Positions 24,201 to 33,663 of a DNA stretch of 64,000 nucleotides are shown here, piece by piece (within the stretch, counting starts at the first letter, position 1; every line of letters begins with the position of its first letter). Origin of the DNA: Solea solea (Eukaryota; Chordata; Actinopteri; Pleuronectiformes; Soleidae); NCBI RefSeq assembly GCF_958295425.1, contig NC_081154.1:3693139-3757138 (forward strand), read 5' to 3'. The position numbers and the translations under genes were made by a program. The notes below the pieces were generated by a model, which ran no database searches, was not told the origin of the DNA, and saw only the letters and a program-made list of their open reading frames with translations.

Positions 24201-27200
24201 TCCTTGAGGAGGTGGGTAACGGATGAGCCTCCGCCTCCTCCTCCTCCTGCTCCTCCTCGCATGGCCCCGCCGTTCAGATCGCTGTTGTCAATGTTGATGG
24301 CAAACAGGATGGAGTTCAGGCCTGAATGCAGCAGCAGAAAAATGGAACTCATTAGAGATCAGGCCTGTTATGTTACACAAAGCTTTTGAACTTCTTCAAA
24401 GTGCCTGGCAAGCGTTTCTGTGCAGACACACTATAGTGAACGAGGGCAAACTTAAGATGAACCGTGAAAAAAAAAAAGGAAATAAGATCACGGAAGAACC
24501 ACTGGTGTAAGATCAGTGGTACATACTTTATATTCTTAATATTTTAAAGTTAATGGTCATGAAGTGATGCCCCCTAAAGAAGCGCTACAGGAGAAAACAT
24601 CCATTAACATTAATAGGGTTTCAGGTCTCAGTAAACTCAGCCAGGCGTAACCATTAAAGTGCAAAGTCAGTGAAATGTCTTTTTACAGCACCTCTGCTTG
24701 TTGAGGTGCTTTTAAAACACATTGAAAGCGAAACGTAACTTTGTGCAGTTACACGACGGAAGATCATATTTTTAGGTTTTCCATTTTGATTTGCAGTTTA
24801 AAAAAAAGATGTGTCTGTACTTAAATGAATATAATTGAATATAAAATGACTCATGGTAAAATCACGTAAATGAGGCATCTATCTACGTATTATTTATTTA
24901 ACAGTTAAAGTTACATACAAAACAAAACAAAACAAAAAACTATTCTGCCTTTCTTGCAGTCTACGGAAGAGTATTAGGGCCACATGTAGAAAAAAATAAA
25001 TAAACCTTTGAAATAGAGTAAAAAATTGATTAAAGATTAAAGTCAGAATTCTCAGAAAAAAAGTCAGAATTCTCAGATTAAGGTGAGAATTCTGAGGGGG
25101 GAAAAAGTCAGAAATCTGAGATTAAAGTCAGAATTTGGAGGTTAAAAGTCAGAATTCTCAAATTAAAGTCTGAATTCTGAGAAAAAGTCAGACTCTATTT
25201 TTTCTTTCTTTCAAAAGAATTTTCTTACATGTGGCCCTAACAGTCCTCCATAGGAGTCAGATAAAACGGTAACATAAAGTAATATTTACAGTTATATACA
25301 GGTACATAACACCAACAGTTATAGGCTAACGTTATTCAAACGTTTAATACAATAATATTAATGTTTTTACAACAATTTTACACTTGGCGAACGCACGTAT
25401 CCGGGATGCTAACCCTAAGCGCGACGCTTTACCAGCTGAGCTAAAGAGGACAGCACACAAACTTCTGTCATAGAGGTGTTTAAATGTATGTTAAATAATA
25501 AATAATATATCATAAAACTGAAGACATGCCTTGTTTACCCTGAAATAACTCCATGTTACAACACTCACCTGCAGCCATGGTGGGGAGCATGCTAGCTCGT
25601 TCTTCATCAAGAATAAAAGCCCAGTCTTCATAGTAAGTTCTAGAAAAGAAGAGGAGAGTTACACACTAAAAAGTATAGAAGTAGAAATAATTATGAAAAT
25701 ATATACGTGACGAACAACAACACTAACCCCAGACGTGAGCGGTCAGCCAGCAGCGTGTGCAAGTAGCGCTCCAGCGAGTGTTCGTTGAAGGCGCAGCGCA
25801 GCCACGCGCGACCCCGACCCAGCTCGGTGGAAATGTGACGCAGCGAGTAGAACCGCTGGAGCTCATGGCGGTTGAGGTGTTCCTTCACGTAGAACCAGAA
25901 GGTCAACTCTGCTGGGGTATAAAAGGGGAGGAAGTGGTGGGGAAGAGAGAGGCAGGAAGGTTGAATTAACACACAGGGAAGAAAAGGGGCAAAAGGAGAG
26001 ATGATTAAGAGTTTGAGGGATGAAAAGAGAAAACACAAAAAGCAAGGGTGACAAAGAATGGAGAATTTTTTTTTTTACCTCATTTATGAAAAATAATAAT
26101 AATATCCTTTAGGGATGAGGCCCCTAAAAACAGAGTCAGCACATCTTCACTCTCTCCAATTAAAAAATAATGACTTCCAACCGGCCACGTCTCCATATCC
26201 CGCTCTGACCTCAACACTCGTATTATTTTAATATTTTCTTTGACAAAAGATTAAAAAAAAAAAAAAAAGGTAGAAACTTTTGTGGGTTTATTTTCATGTA
26301 AGGTTTTCACAGGTGGAGACAGTAATTAATAGGAGTTAGAGTAGGGTTTTTTGCATGTTATTAGCACATAATAACCTCTGCTATTTCTAGCTTTTAAAGG
26401 GTTTTGGCTTCATTAATAATGAGCTAAAAAAAATCCACAGTTCAGCCACAATCCTCTCTCATCATTTACTGTGAAACACAGGGAAAAACGTCACATACGC
26501 TAATGGTTATTGGGGCAGCAGCCATTACAGAAGTGATGCACTCCCTCTGCTGCAACATGGTAATAATAATATTAAAATCAATAATAATAATAAAAATAAG
26601 ACAGCCACCTTTTTTCCTCAATGTGACACAGTGGAAACTATTTAGGAAAATGTGAAACTAATGTCTTTCTCGCTCGTGGGAATTTGTAATGGCTTTTCTT
26701 TCACGCTTGAACAAAACAAATAAAACGCAAAGGAGGGGGTTTAAAAAATTCAGAAAGTGTTAATGAAGGGAGGTGAATGTACTTTTTGTATTGTCTATTT
26801 TATTAATTAACAAACTATAAAATACTAGGTGAGATACCGTGTAATTCCCACCCCTATTTGTTTGTACTTTTATCTGTAGAATAAATGTTTATTGGATTTT
26901 TTAGAAGGCACAAGCCAAACATTTTCTGGAAATGAAGTTTGTTGAAATACAACAGATGTCTTTTTTGCATATTTGTACCCAGGAATACTTCATTTCCCTG
27001 CAGTTCCACGTGACGCCTGAGGCTGTTTTGAATCTTCGGGAGTTTGGCGGCAATTCAAAATAAACTTTTTGTGGGTTTGAACAATACTTGGCATGCACGT
27101 GTAATGAATGACAGACTGGCACGGTTCAGCAACTTGTGTAGTGGTGTCCTCCACAGATGGAGAAAAGGAGACAGAGGTTGAAGGATCTGCTGAGCTGCTT

Positions 27201-29082
27201 ATGCCCATCTGTACTCTCATCATCTGGCCTCACAGCCAGGTTGTGCCTGTGTGCATGTGTTTATCCCGCAGCTCTGGGCTTCCCACTGATACATCTGCCT
27301 CCTCTAACCTTACACGACTTCTCAAGAATAACAAGCCAAGCAGCCCTGCAGCAAGGTCACAGCTATCTCCGATCTCCCTTCTTTTTTTTTTCCTGTCTTC
27401 ACAAGATAAAGTCTGGAGGCGAATGTTAAGATTCTGCCCCCGATTTTCAACTTCACACCCAGGTTTAATGGACCGTGTCTCGTCCAGCGGTGAACCTAAA
27501 CGGCACGTGTAAGTGTCATACCTGCTTCGGTCTTGCTGCTGAAGCCCGCGGCCTGCTTTAGTGCAGCAGCGGTGAGGGCGAGACCTCGGCTCCTCCTGAG
27601 GCCGTGCTGCAGCACGGTTTCAAACTGGGCGCACAGACAGATCACTCTGCAGGGACAAAGACGGGTTAATGACAGGAGTGAGGGGTCGAGTGTCCATTAT
27701 ATTGTTCACATACAGCCCGGATCAGCGGGTTAATGTGGTCGAATATTTGAACCAAAACATCGTATCTTCATCAGGCAAACGTGTCTTACAACATCTTCAG
27801 TCAGAAACAAAAACCTGTGTTTGCTGCCTTGAGCTAACAATAACGTGGACGTCGTCTTTAATGGGAAGAAGAATTACTGCTTCTTCTTTGAGCCTAACAT
27901 ATGATAAAAGTTATTTTACGGACATTTACTCCTCAAACCTGGCTGTCTCCATGACAACAGCAGTGTTTTTAGTTGTATTTTTCAAACCAAACATTTAGTT
28001 TAAAAGTTAACCATCAATACTAGCAACAGAATCTATTTGAATAAGTTCTTATTTTTTCAGAATAAAAGCTCTTAACTCTATGTTAAATTTAAATTAGATT
28101 CTGTGAAGATAAGCAAAATAATTTAATCTGCCGGGCCGTGATACTGATGCTGGCGAGCCAATTTTGGCTCATGTGCCAACAATTGCTGACCACTGACATA
28201 AAGTTATTTCACTTTAAAAGCTAAAAAGGTACAAATTTTGCAAGAGCCCAACCCATAACCACAAAAGTTTGCCTTTATTTTGGAATAAAGGGCCAATAGA
28301 CCTTGTTTACATAAAAGTACACTTTGTTTTTTAATTAAAATAAAATAAAACAATTTATTGTTTTTGAAGTATCTGATTTATCGCAGTATTATATGTCTGT
28401 GTAGTCAGCATCAGCATCAGTTAATGGCATAACATAATCACACCTGTCATTTAAAGAATATAAAGTGGAAACTTGACCCAATTCAGTGCTACACCTTAAA
28501 ATGCCAACATCATTCAAACACATTAACATCATTTCTTTATTCTATTTAGATTATAAGGCCAATTAGACCTGAATTACATGAACTTTTACCTTGTTTTTGA
28601 GTAAGAAAATAACTAAAATCATCAATTATTCTGACTATAGTTAACGATCTGAGTCGTGTGATGACAGAGCATCACAGACTGGTGTGTACCGTCCGTGACC
28701 GATTATAAAGCCTAAAGTATAAATGATCATCCACCTCCGTGTTTTCAATTCATTATGCGACAAATAAAACATGATAAAATGAATTCACACAGTTCAGATG
28801 CTCCACGCGACTCACATGTCTTTTGTACGCACACACCGCACACAGGAAGTGTACATTTTTTTAATGTATATGACAGACGGAGGCAAAAGGACTGCATACA
28901 GGTTTGAGTTATTTTATTCTATACAAGTCAATAACAGAATGTTCTTAATGCATACACAAACGTGTGACAAAAGTTCCTTTTTTATGTCTCAATTCTGTTT
29001 TAAGATGCCATTTCATCATGATGATACTCAAGCTGGGCACGTTTCCAGATTGCTGCACACTGAGAGGCAGGAGGAAGGTCAA

Positions 29083-29129
<47 letters not shown>

Positions 29130-31964
29130 AGAGCATCAAGTGACCTGGAACTGCACACGTAAAGCAAACAACCCCTCGGTTTGTTCAGCAGATCCACACA
29201 TACAGTATAACAATAGGAAAAATTCTCCTACCTGCTGTCTGAGTCCGTGGCGATCTCTTTCCTTCCTCCGAAGCGAATTTGGCACTGAAAAGATATGAGA
29301 GGAATGAAAATTACTTCTTCTTCTTTCTCCAGCACACAGTGGAAAAACACACATTTCTGACCTTTTTCGTGGACCTGAATCACTAAAAGTAGCCACAAAA
29401 AGATGACACTCTGCAGTCATAATAACCCAAAAGCACTGTCACTAGAATAAAAGCCATAATACTGTGTTTCAGGTTTGCACAAACACAAATCAGGAACTTT
29501 TTAATCTGTCTAATGTGCAGCACTAGTTTCAGTTTTGGTTTTGATTCCATAGTTTGCACCTACATGTCCATCAGTGCTCTATTTAAGGCTGCAACCTTGA
29601 TTATTCAATTAATCACAATGATCTGATTTTTCCTGCTTCTTTAATATGAATAATATCTGGTTTCTTTGCTCCGTATAACAAAGAAATCCTTAAAACGGGA
29701 TAATTTTGTGTTTGTGGACTTTTGAGAAACAGTTTGAGAAACAACAATCGGAATTTCTGGCATTTCACAGACCAAACCATGACTTTGATTAAATTATAAT
29801 AAGTGATCATGATTTATTTTGAACATGAAATATAAATGACAAAGAAAAAAACTCAAATTAATCTAAATTATGGGAGTGAGAAGGAGTCGTATGTATTCCA
29901 TATCATGCCAAGACATTTGATAATCAGGTCACCTCTACTTGTGTATAATTATATGTATATATACACACACCTGTTGTGTATTTTCATAAGTACACAAGTA
30001 TATCTGGCAGATAAGGGAAGTAAAAACAGTTTAGAAACCAACGTCTTACATCAGCCTCCATTTCCTCATTCCGGCTAAATACGCCACAGTGTGTTATTCT
30101 GCTGCGTGTGAACTGATTTTATAGATATGAATTGAATAGAATAGAATAGAATCGAATAGAATGGAATGGAATAGAATAGAATAGAATAGAATAGAATAGA
30201 ATAGAATAGAATAGAATAGAATATAATAGAATAGAATAGAAAGGTTTTGCCATTTGTACAGGTAAATTGGAATTGTTGTCGCAAAATTGGTAAAATACAA
30301 AAAAGTAAAACATAAAACGCAAAAATAAGATACAAACACAATATACAATCAACAAATACCCATAATACACATCAACACGATTACACATACAGTCTCTAAA
30401 GTGGAATTTTGCACATGCATCTGACCTGACAAACAGATGTTTGATGTAACAGACCGAAAAGACTCTCTCTTGGACCTCTCTCCCCTAAAGGCCGTCAGTA
30501 TTTCAGCATTAAGGCTTTAAGACTCTCTGCCCTCTGTCCAATCAATCTACAGCAAAAGATTTCCTGTGTCTCACCTGTTTTACAGCGTCCAGCAGCCTCT
30601 CCAGGAGGCGTTGTCTCTTGGTATCACTCTGTTGAGTTCCTGCACACATGACGACAAAACTAAGACAAGCTTTGAGGAAAATGTGTGGTAAGTGCAGTTT
30701 TTCCCCCTGCACCCAGCTGCAGAGGTGATTTAATCTCTTCTGTAGTAACATGAACATAACATTTTGCAGTCTAATGACACAGCAGTTATAGATATAGGTT
30801 TTTCTTTTCCAATATACAAAATCAATTAACATAAAGGCAATGTTGTTGTTGTGTTTTTTAAATAGTTGGAGAGAGCACCAGAAGCATAGCCATCAAGGAG
30901 ACAGCGGCCTGTTCTGCCTCATGTTTTTGCCGATATCCGAGAATACAAAATTGTGTTGATAAATATTGTGCATCCCTACTTATATAAACCAGGGGTGTCA
31001 AAAGAAAAATTTTCAAAATTTCTAAATAAAAGTGTTTATTTTGATATGGAACGATAGATAGTTCACAATATATTCTTTTTCATGATGTAAAATTAATCTT
31101 TTCATTAAAAAAAAACATACAAAAATAACTCATTGTAACTTGATACTAAAAGACAAGCTGCATGAAATTGATTAGGGGGTCACATGAGGCCCTCGGGCCG
31201 CGAGTTTCAGACCCAAGCTTAAGAAAATGTGTTATTCTCTTGTTATTTTCATTTTTTTTCAGGTTTTGGTTCCTCCAGCACATTTATTTTTCCCTTCACA
31301 TTTAGTTTTTATTCTGCTTTTCTGTGCACTTATATTCATATAATTCATGCAAACAATTCAGTGTGTTTTTTTTATGTTACTCATAAATATGAGATTTGCT
31401 GGTGTGGAAATATTTTGTTGAATATCTGAAACTGAAAACCCTTTTCTTTAATTCAATCAATTACTAAATTAAACGTCAACTATCATCGATTAATCGGTTT
31501 GAGTGTTTTTTTTTCAACAAGTTTGTCTGATATTTCAGCTTCTTGAATGTGAATATTCTCTGGTTTCTTTGGTTCATATAACAAAACAGGACATTTGAGA
31601 ACCATTTCTGACATTTAATGGACCAAACGATTACTCAATTAACTGAGGAAAAATAATAGCAGTGATTTATTTTGAAAATGAAACATTTACATAAAAAATA
31701 AATGACAATTCATCTAAATTATACGTGTTCAAAAGGCAGTGGGAGGAAGTCGATAGTCGAAGTCTTTCTGTGCACTGTAGTGTATTATATGAATTTATAT
31801 TCATATATTTCATTCATACAATTCAAAGTGTTCTATTTTACTCACAAATATGAGATTTGCCGGTGAAATATTGTCCTGGGTGTTGAATATCGACACTGTA
31901 AGCCTCCAGCTGAATGACAAACAAACAGAAAGCTAACCAACGAAAAGGGAAACTCACCGTTCAT
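2701..31964 (-). CDS. snx29: Sorting nexin 29 (RUN domain, coiled coil), 5' fourteen coding exons; 3' end off the window
   Basis: Coding exons in transcription order: 31964-31958, 30639-30575, 29284-29232, 27646-27522, 25908-25728, 25639-25569, 24321-24040, 22686-22284, 21616-21504, 21269-21173, 21075-20993, 13205-13142, 12662-12534 and 2786-2701. All have GT-AG borders and phases agree across every junction, giving 586 residues. The order matches vertebrate SNX29: an N-terminal RUN domain at about residues 35-180 ([30 protein letters not shown] and YEDWAF are visible), then [17 protein letters not shown], a repeated [15 protein letters not shown] linker, [13 protein letters not shown], an acidic stretch, and a coiled coil from about residue 495 ([41 protein letters not shown]). 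The known family continues with more coil and a PX phosphoinositide-binding domain; I see neither in the first 2.7 kb, so those exons lie to the left. The first coding exon holds only seven coding bases. The protein is expected on endosomal membranes. Identity is very secure. Confidence 0.96.
3966..4039 (+). tRNA. tRNA-Arg (anticodon CCT)-like sequence, probably a pseudogene
   Basis: Acceptor stem GCCCCAG pairs with CTGGGGT (first pair G-T, as in vertebrate tRNA-Arg-CCT). The D arm GGCCTAATGGATAGGGC and anticodon loop CTCCTAA match that isoacceptor closely. Decay is visible: the anticodon stem has a G-G clash (CTGGC against GGCAG), and the T arm has an extra base and an A-C mismatch. No T run follows directly. 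The anticodon assignment is firm; function is doubtful. Confidence 0.6.
5640..5897 (+). pseudogene. Broken LINE reverse transcriptase C-terminal fragment
   Basis: Translation in two frames gives [15 protein letters not shown], then after a stop and a one-base shift [10 protein letters not shown], then [20 protein letters not shown]. The LWxRxxQ...WxGHTLRKP...ALxWNPQGxRxRGRPxxxWRR pattern is the C-terminal signature of endonuclease/reverse-transcriptase proteins of non-LTR retrotransposons. A TGG-to-TAG change and an extra base disrupt it. A dead fragment; the clade assignment is uncertain. Confidence 0.65.
5900..5960 (-). repeat. L2-like tail fragment, reversed
   Basis: GTAGAACATGCAAACTCCATG then CAGAAAAGCTCTTGTTCC, the reverse complement of the usual 5' part of the tail. 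It directly follows the LINE protein remnant. Confidence 0.45.
6116..6682. mobile_element. 567-bp element with ~50-bp terminal inverted repeats
   Basis: The left arm 6116-6165 and the reverse complement of the right arm 6634-6682 agree at about 46 of 50 positions. Both begin TAACCTCTTG and share AGCCTTTTCCTATTT and ATTCCACCCTGTGTTGT. No transposase frame lies between, so it is a non-autonomous (MITE-like) element. Confidence 0.65.
7334..7945 (+). mobile_element. GGGCTGCAACTAAC-type MITE interrupted by a second element
   Basis: It begins GGGCTGCAACTAACAAATAT, with ACCGAGTAATCGTTGGTCC and GTCTCGTTTCGTCCACAAACC following. Its ATTAATCGGT-like remainder resumes at about 7895 after the inner element at 7582-7894. 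Related copies occur at 16.1, 16.45, 29.6, 31.45, 43.75 and 48.7 kb. Confidence 0.55.
7582..7894. mobile_element. Short inverted-repeat element (TAGGGATGG ends), nested
   Basis: Perfect 9-base ends TAGGGATGG (7582-7590) and CCATCCCTA (7886-7894). The interior (AACACATTTGTGCTGAGTCAT, GTGCATAGTGAAGCATGCGA) is repeated at 56740-57118 in a dmc1 intron. No coding capacity. Confidence 0.6.
7946..8025 (-). pseudogene. Second, opposite-strand copy of the LINE reverse transcriptase fragment
   Basis: The reverse complement repeats about 73 bases of the fragment at 5705-5777 with only a handful of differences (CTTGAGCTGTGGGACAGAGA is shared). It covers only the [14 protein letters not shown]...KRK part. 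Confidence 0.6.
9200..9520 (+). repeat. Dispersed repeat with a second inverted copy at 15.3 kb
   Basis: GTTCTGGCATAAACAC, CATGGAGACCAAAACCTGGTC and AATGACACAGAACC are matched in reverse complement at 15324-15430. Its right part contains GGGTTAG strings that mimic telomere repeats. Confidence 0.45.
9523..10005. repeat. GTAC/AAGTA-rich teleost repeat (likely non-autonomous DNA transposon)
   Basis: Dense AAGTAAAAGTA and AAAGTAC motifs, with TAGTGGAGTAAAAGT and TGTACTTTGTTACATTACAA at the end. Related copies lie at 19722-19882, 32440-32665 and 61655-61900. Confidence 0.5.
12053..12505. mobile_element. hAT-like non-autonomous element beside snx29 exon 13
   Basis: Ends CAGGTTTCCCA (left) and the reverse complement of TGGGGAAGCCTG (right). 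The interior has TTCAAGGACTTTCCAGGACC and TTTCAAGGACCCATGGGG. A direct repeat TGTACTC flanks it (12046-12052 and 12506-12512). It encloses a GA/CT microsatellite. Confidence 0.6.
12225..12302. repeat. (CT)n followed by (GA)n microsatellite
   Basis: A CT run at 12225-12241 and a GA run at 12246-12302 are mutually complementary and can fold into one hairpin. Confidence 0.85.
14217..14256. repeat. Perfect 15-bp inverted repeat
   Basis: Arms ATATGATGCAGATTA (14217-14231) and TAATCTGCATCATAT (14242-14256) are perfectly complementary around a 10-base loop. Confidence 0.85.
15324..15430 (-). repeat. Inverted partner of the repeat at 9.2 kb
   Basis: ATTAGGACCAAGTTTTGGTC and AAGTGTTTATGCCAGATAAC are the reverse complement of parts of 9235-9310, followed by a CA microsatellite as in the other copy. 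Confidence 0.45.
16100..16228 (-). mobile_element. GGGCTGCAACTAAC-type MITE, one end, reversed
   Basis: Ends in GGTTAGTTGCAGCCCT at about 16213-16228, preceded by TTTGGGAAACATATTTTTCC and TTCAGCTTCTTCTTTGACAT typical of this family. Confidence 0.5.
16449..16600 (+). mobile_element. GGGCTGCAACTAAC-type MITE, forward
   Basis: GTGGGCTGCAACTAATGATT, ATCGAGTAATCGTTTGGTCC and TTAGTCCACAAACC match the copy at 7334. It lies head-to-head with the reversed copy ~220 bp upstream. Confidence 0.5.
18275..18375 (-). repeat. L2-like retroposon tail, upstream part, reversed
   Basis: GAGAGCATGCAAACTCCATG and AGAAAGGCCC are the reverse complement of the usual GGAGTTTGCATGTTCTCC part of the tail. It forms an inverted pair with the copy starting near 18540. 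Confidence 0.55.
18540..18740 (+). repeat. L2-like retroposon 3' tail
   Basis: GGAGTTTGCACGTTCTTCCG, a GT/G tract, then TTTCTCCGGGTTCTCCAGG, CAGTCCAAAAACATGCA and CCCTATGTCAGCT. Internal parts are deleted compared with the copy at 1750-2012. Confidence 0.55.
19067..19143 (+). repeat. AAAG microsatellite
   Basis: A long run of AAAG units with a few extra A bases. Confidence 0.9.
19722..19882. repeat. GTAC/AAGTA-rich teleost repeat, partial
   Basis: Shares ATAAATACAGACC, TCTTCTTCTTCTGATTGTAT and TAGTGGAGTAAAAGTAAAGT with the copy at 9523-10005. Confidence 0.45.
23385..23485 (+). repeat. L2-like retroposon 3' end, truncated
   Basis: CTCTATGTCAGCTGGGATTG, then ACCAGCGCCCCC and GATAAAGCGGTAGAAGATG. 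Only the last ~100 bases of the family are present. Confidence 0.55.
24965..25249. mobile_element. Inverted-repeat element with internal GTCAGAATTCTGAG repeats
   Basis: Left end GGAAGAGTATTAGGGCCACA and the reverse complement of the right end, GGAGGACTGTTAGGGCCACA, match closely and extend to ATGTA. Inside, units of the form AAGTCAGAATTCTCAGATTA recur about six times with variations. Confidence 0.6.
25380..25446 (-). repeat. Decayed tRNA-like sequence (A-box remnant)
   Basis: Read on the minus strand, the string TTTAGCTCAGCTGGTAAAGCG has the form of a tRNA D arm and pol III A box. It is followed by a shortened anticodon region and an imperfect B-box-like stretch. A tRNA pseudogene or SINE head is the best reading; the isoacceptor cannot be named. 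Confidence 0.4.
28998..29130 (+). repeat. CA microsatellite and flank
   Basis: An almost pure CA run at 29085-29130 in the snx29 intron upstream of exon 4. Confidence 0.8.
29590..29790 (+). mobile_element. GGGCTGCAACTAAC-type MITE, worn
   Basis: GGCTGCAACCTTGATTATTC, then TTTCTTTGCTCCGTATAACA and AGAAATCCTTAAAACGGGAT are shared with the other copies. Confidence 0.4.
30133..30242 (+). repeat. AATAG pentanucleotide microsatellite
   Basis: About twenty units of AATAG with occasional C or G substitutions. Confidence 0.9.
30983..31218. mobile_element. hAT-like element with CAGGGGTGTCAAA end in snx29 intron 1
   Basis: Begins CCAGGGGTGTCAAAAG and ends near TCGGGCCGCGAGTTTCAGAC, the usual form of a widespread hAT family in vertebrates. 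The right end is worn. Confidence 0.5.
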
Positions 31965-32401
31965 CCTGAAAGCCAAACTGCGGGAGAAAGTGACATCCAA
32001 GCGGAACTCTTTAACTCAGCCCCCTCACCGCTAACCACGCACCGGGGCCATGCTGTCCCCGCGGCCGAGCTGCACACACCCAACCGCGGCGTGGGGGACT
32101 GGAGCTCAGCCGGCGAACGTCGAGGCCTGCGGGGGGAACTGTGCCACACACTCTCTGACATGTAAGAGTTGTTCCCGGCAACGGAGGCGGATAAACGGCG
32201 CACCGGAAACGCCGGAGTGTAGATTCGGAGACGTTAAACTGTCCGGAGTGAGAAATGTGCGTGGAAATGTGCGTGTTTTGTTAGTCTGGAGCCTGTGACA
32301 CTGCGAAAAAAGGGGAAACGGTCCAGTCTGAGACTGGGTCACGTGACAAAACACCACCGCTTATGTCATATGACGCGAGGGCAACGCTGGGAGTTGTAGT
32401 C
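31965..32401 (-). promoter_or_regulatory. snx29 5' UTR and GC-rich promoter
   Basis: GC- and CpG-rich stretch directly upstream of the snx29 start codon. A palindromic GTCACGTGAC (the CLEAR/E-box form bound by TFEB/MITF factors) lies at 32338-32347. A CTGGGAGTTGTAGT string, the reverse complement of the core ZNF143 site ACTACAACTCCCAG, lies at 32387-32400. No TATA box is evident. The motifs are seen directly; binding and the exact transcription start are inferred. Confidence 0.6.
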
Positions 32402-33663
32402 TTTTACATGAAATCACAAAAAGTGTGCTTTAAACCACCGTGTCACAATCCTTACTCCTCACTTTTTTAATACTTTTATTTCTAAAACTAAAGTACATTT
32501 TATATCAGAAAATTACTTTTGATATTAAGTACAGTAAATGTCATATACTTTTAGTACTTTTTTACTTTTTATTTTTACTTAAGTTATATTATAAAAAAAA
32601 AACTAGTAGAAACTTTTCTACTAAGATACGTTTTGGTACTTTATACAAGACTAATTACGATATTAGTCAGTTAAGATACAATTGGTTTTATTGGGTTTCA
32701 ATGCCTCATATATTTTATAAATGATGATTTATGTGTAATAATAGAAAAAAAAAGAATATCATGTGACCCACTCACTCAAAACTAAAGCCGAATTGTAATA
32801 CCACTCATATATAAAAAACACACAAGATTTTTAATTTAATGTTTCTTATGTGTTAAATAATTATAATATAAAAAATCTCTGTTTTTTTCCATAGTTTCCA
32901 TGTCATGTTATTCTCTGATACAGCTCTTTTTATTGGATTCCCATGCTTTTATATTTTATACTAACATATCACGTGATTTTCAACCTTCTCATATTCAATA
33001 TGAATAATAATACTATAAATATACTATACTATACTATGATTTCAGATGTCATCTGTATAGGGCACTTTTATTATGAAAGTGGAAATTCAAATAATGCCCT
33101 TTTTCCAAAGACTTTCATGACATGAGACCCTCTGAACCCAGGCAAACGTTTGTTTTACTGCTCTAGATAAAGAGAACACACCTCTTTGTATAGAATTTTA
33201 GTACTTCTCATATTCTGTAAATGACCAGCACAGAATAAGACAAAGCAGCAAAGGATGTTCCTTTGTGCAACTAGTGTTGTTTAAAACTAAAAAAACATAA
33301 AATGTTAAATATGTGTTACTAAACTGTACTGATGCATGACACAGTAGTGATAGTGAAATTTAAATTTATTTATGTACATAAAATAAATAAGTCTATAAGT
33401 CAGACAAACACGCACAGTCAAGAACAACAGAGACAGAAGGTGGTGTCATTTGCTGCTCTGTTATGGTGTGCAAAGTTTTTCCTCTTATCAGTGAGATAAT
33501 AAAAACATGTGGATCTTATCATGACAAGACATCGATGCTGTCTAATCATTAGTAGATGGTGAAAGCAGAGCAAACACAGAATCAACACATGAGCAAATGG
33601 AACAAACATAAAGATCCAGGTTCATTGTCTTTCTCTCCCTCCCTGCGACAGTCATGGAACAGT
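32402..33663. other. Intergenic, snx29 to tmem238l
   Basis: AT-rich, with no gene seen. It begins with a copy of the GTAC-rich teleost repeat (32440-32665) and ends in the probable 3' UTR of tmem238l. Confidence 0.6.
32440..32665. repeat. GTAC/AAGTA-rich teleost repeat, worn copy
   Basis: AAACTAAAGTACATTT, TTAAGTACAGTAAATG and ACTTTATACAAGAC link it to the family, though it is diverged. It lies just upstream of the snx29 promoter. Confidence 0.4.

Noticed and set aside
25020..25200. Regular short repeats that could suggest a CRISPR-like array
   Set aside because: Spacing is not constant, no unique spacers, and this is an animal genome; explained by the inverted-repeat element.
26095..26130. 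CCCCTAAAAA string recalling the miR-365 family
   Set aside because: No hairpin partner and the rest of the mature sequence does not match.
28798..29298. 166-codon plus-strand frame
   Set aside because: Spans a CA microsatellite (Thr-His runs) and antisense of snx29 exon 3; no domain.
30075..30388. Three overlapping minus-strand frames rich in Phe-Tyr-Ser
   Set aside because: Translations of the AATAG microsatellite.
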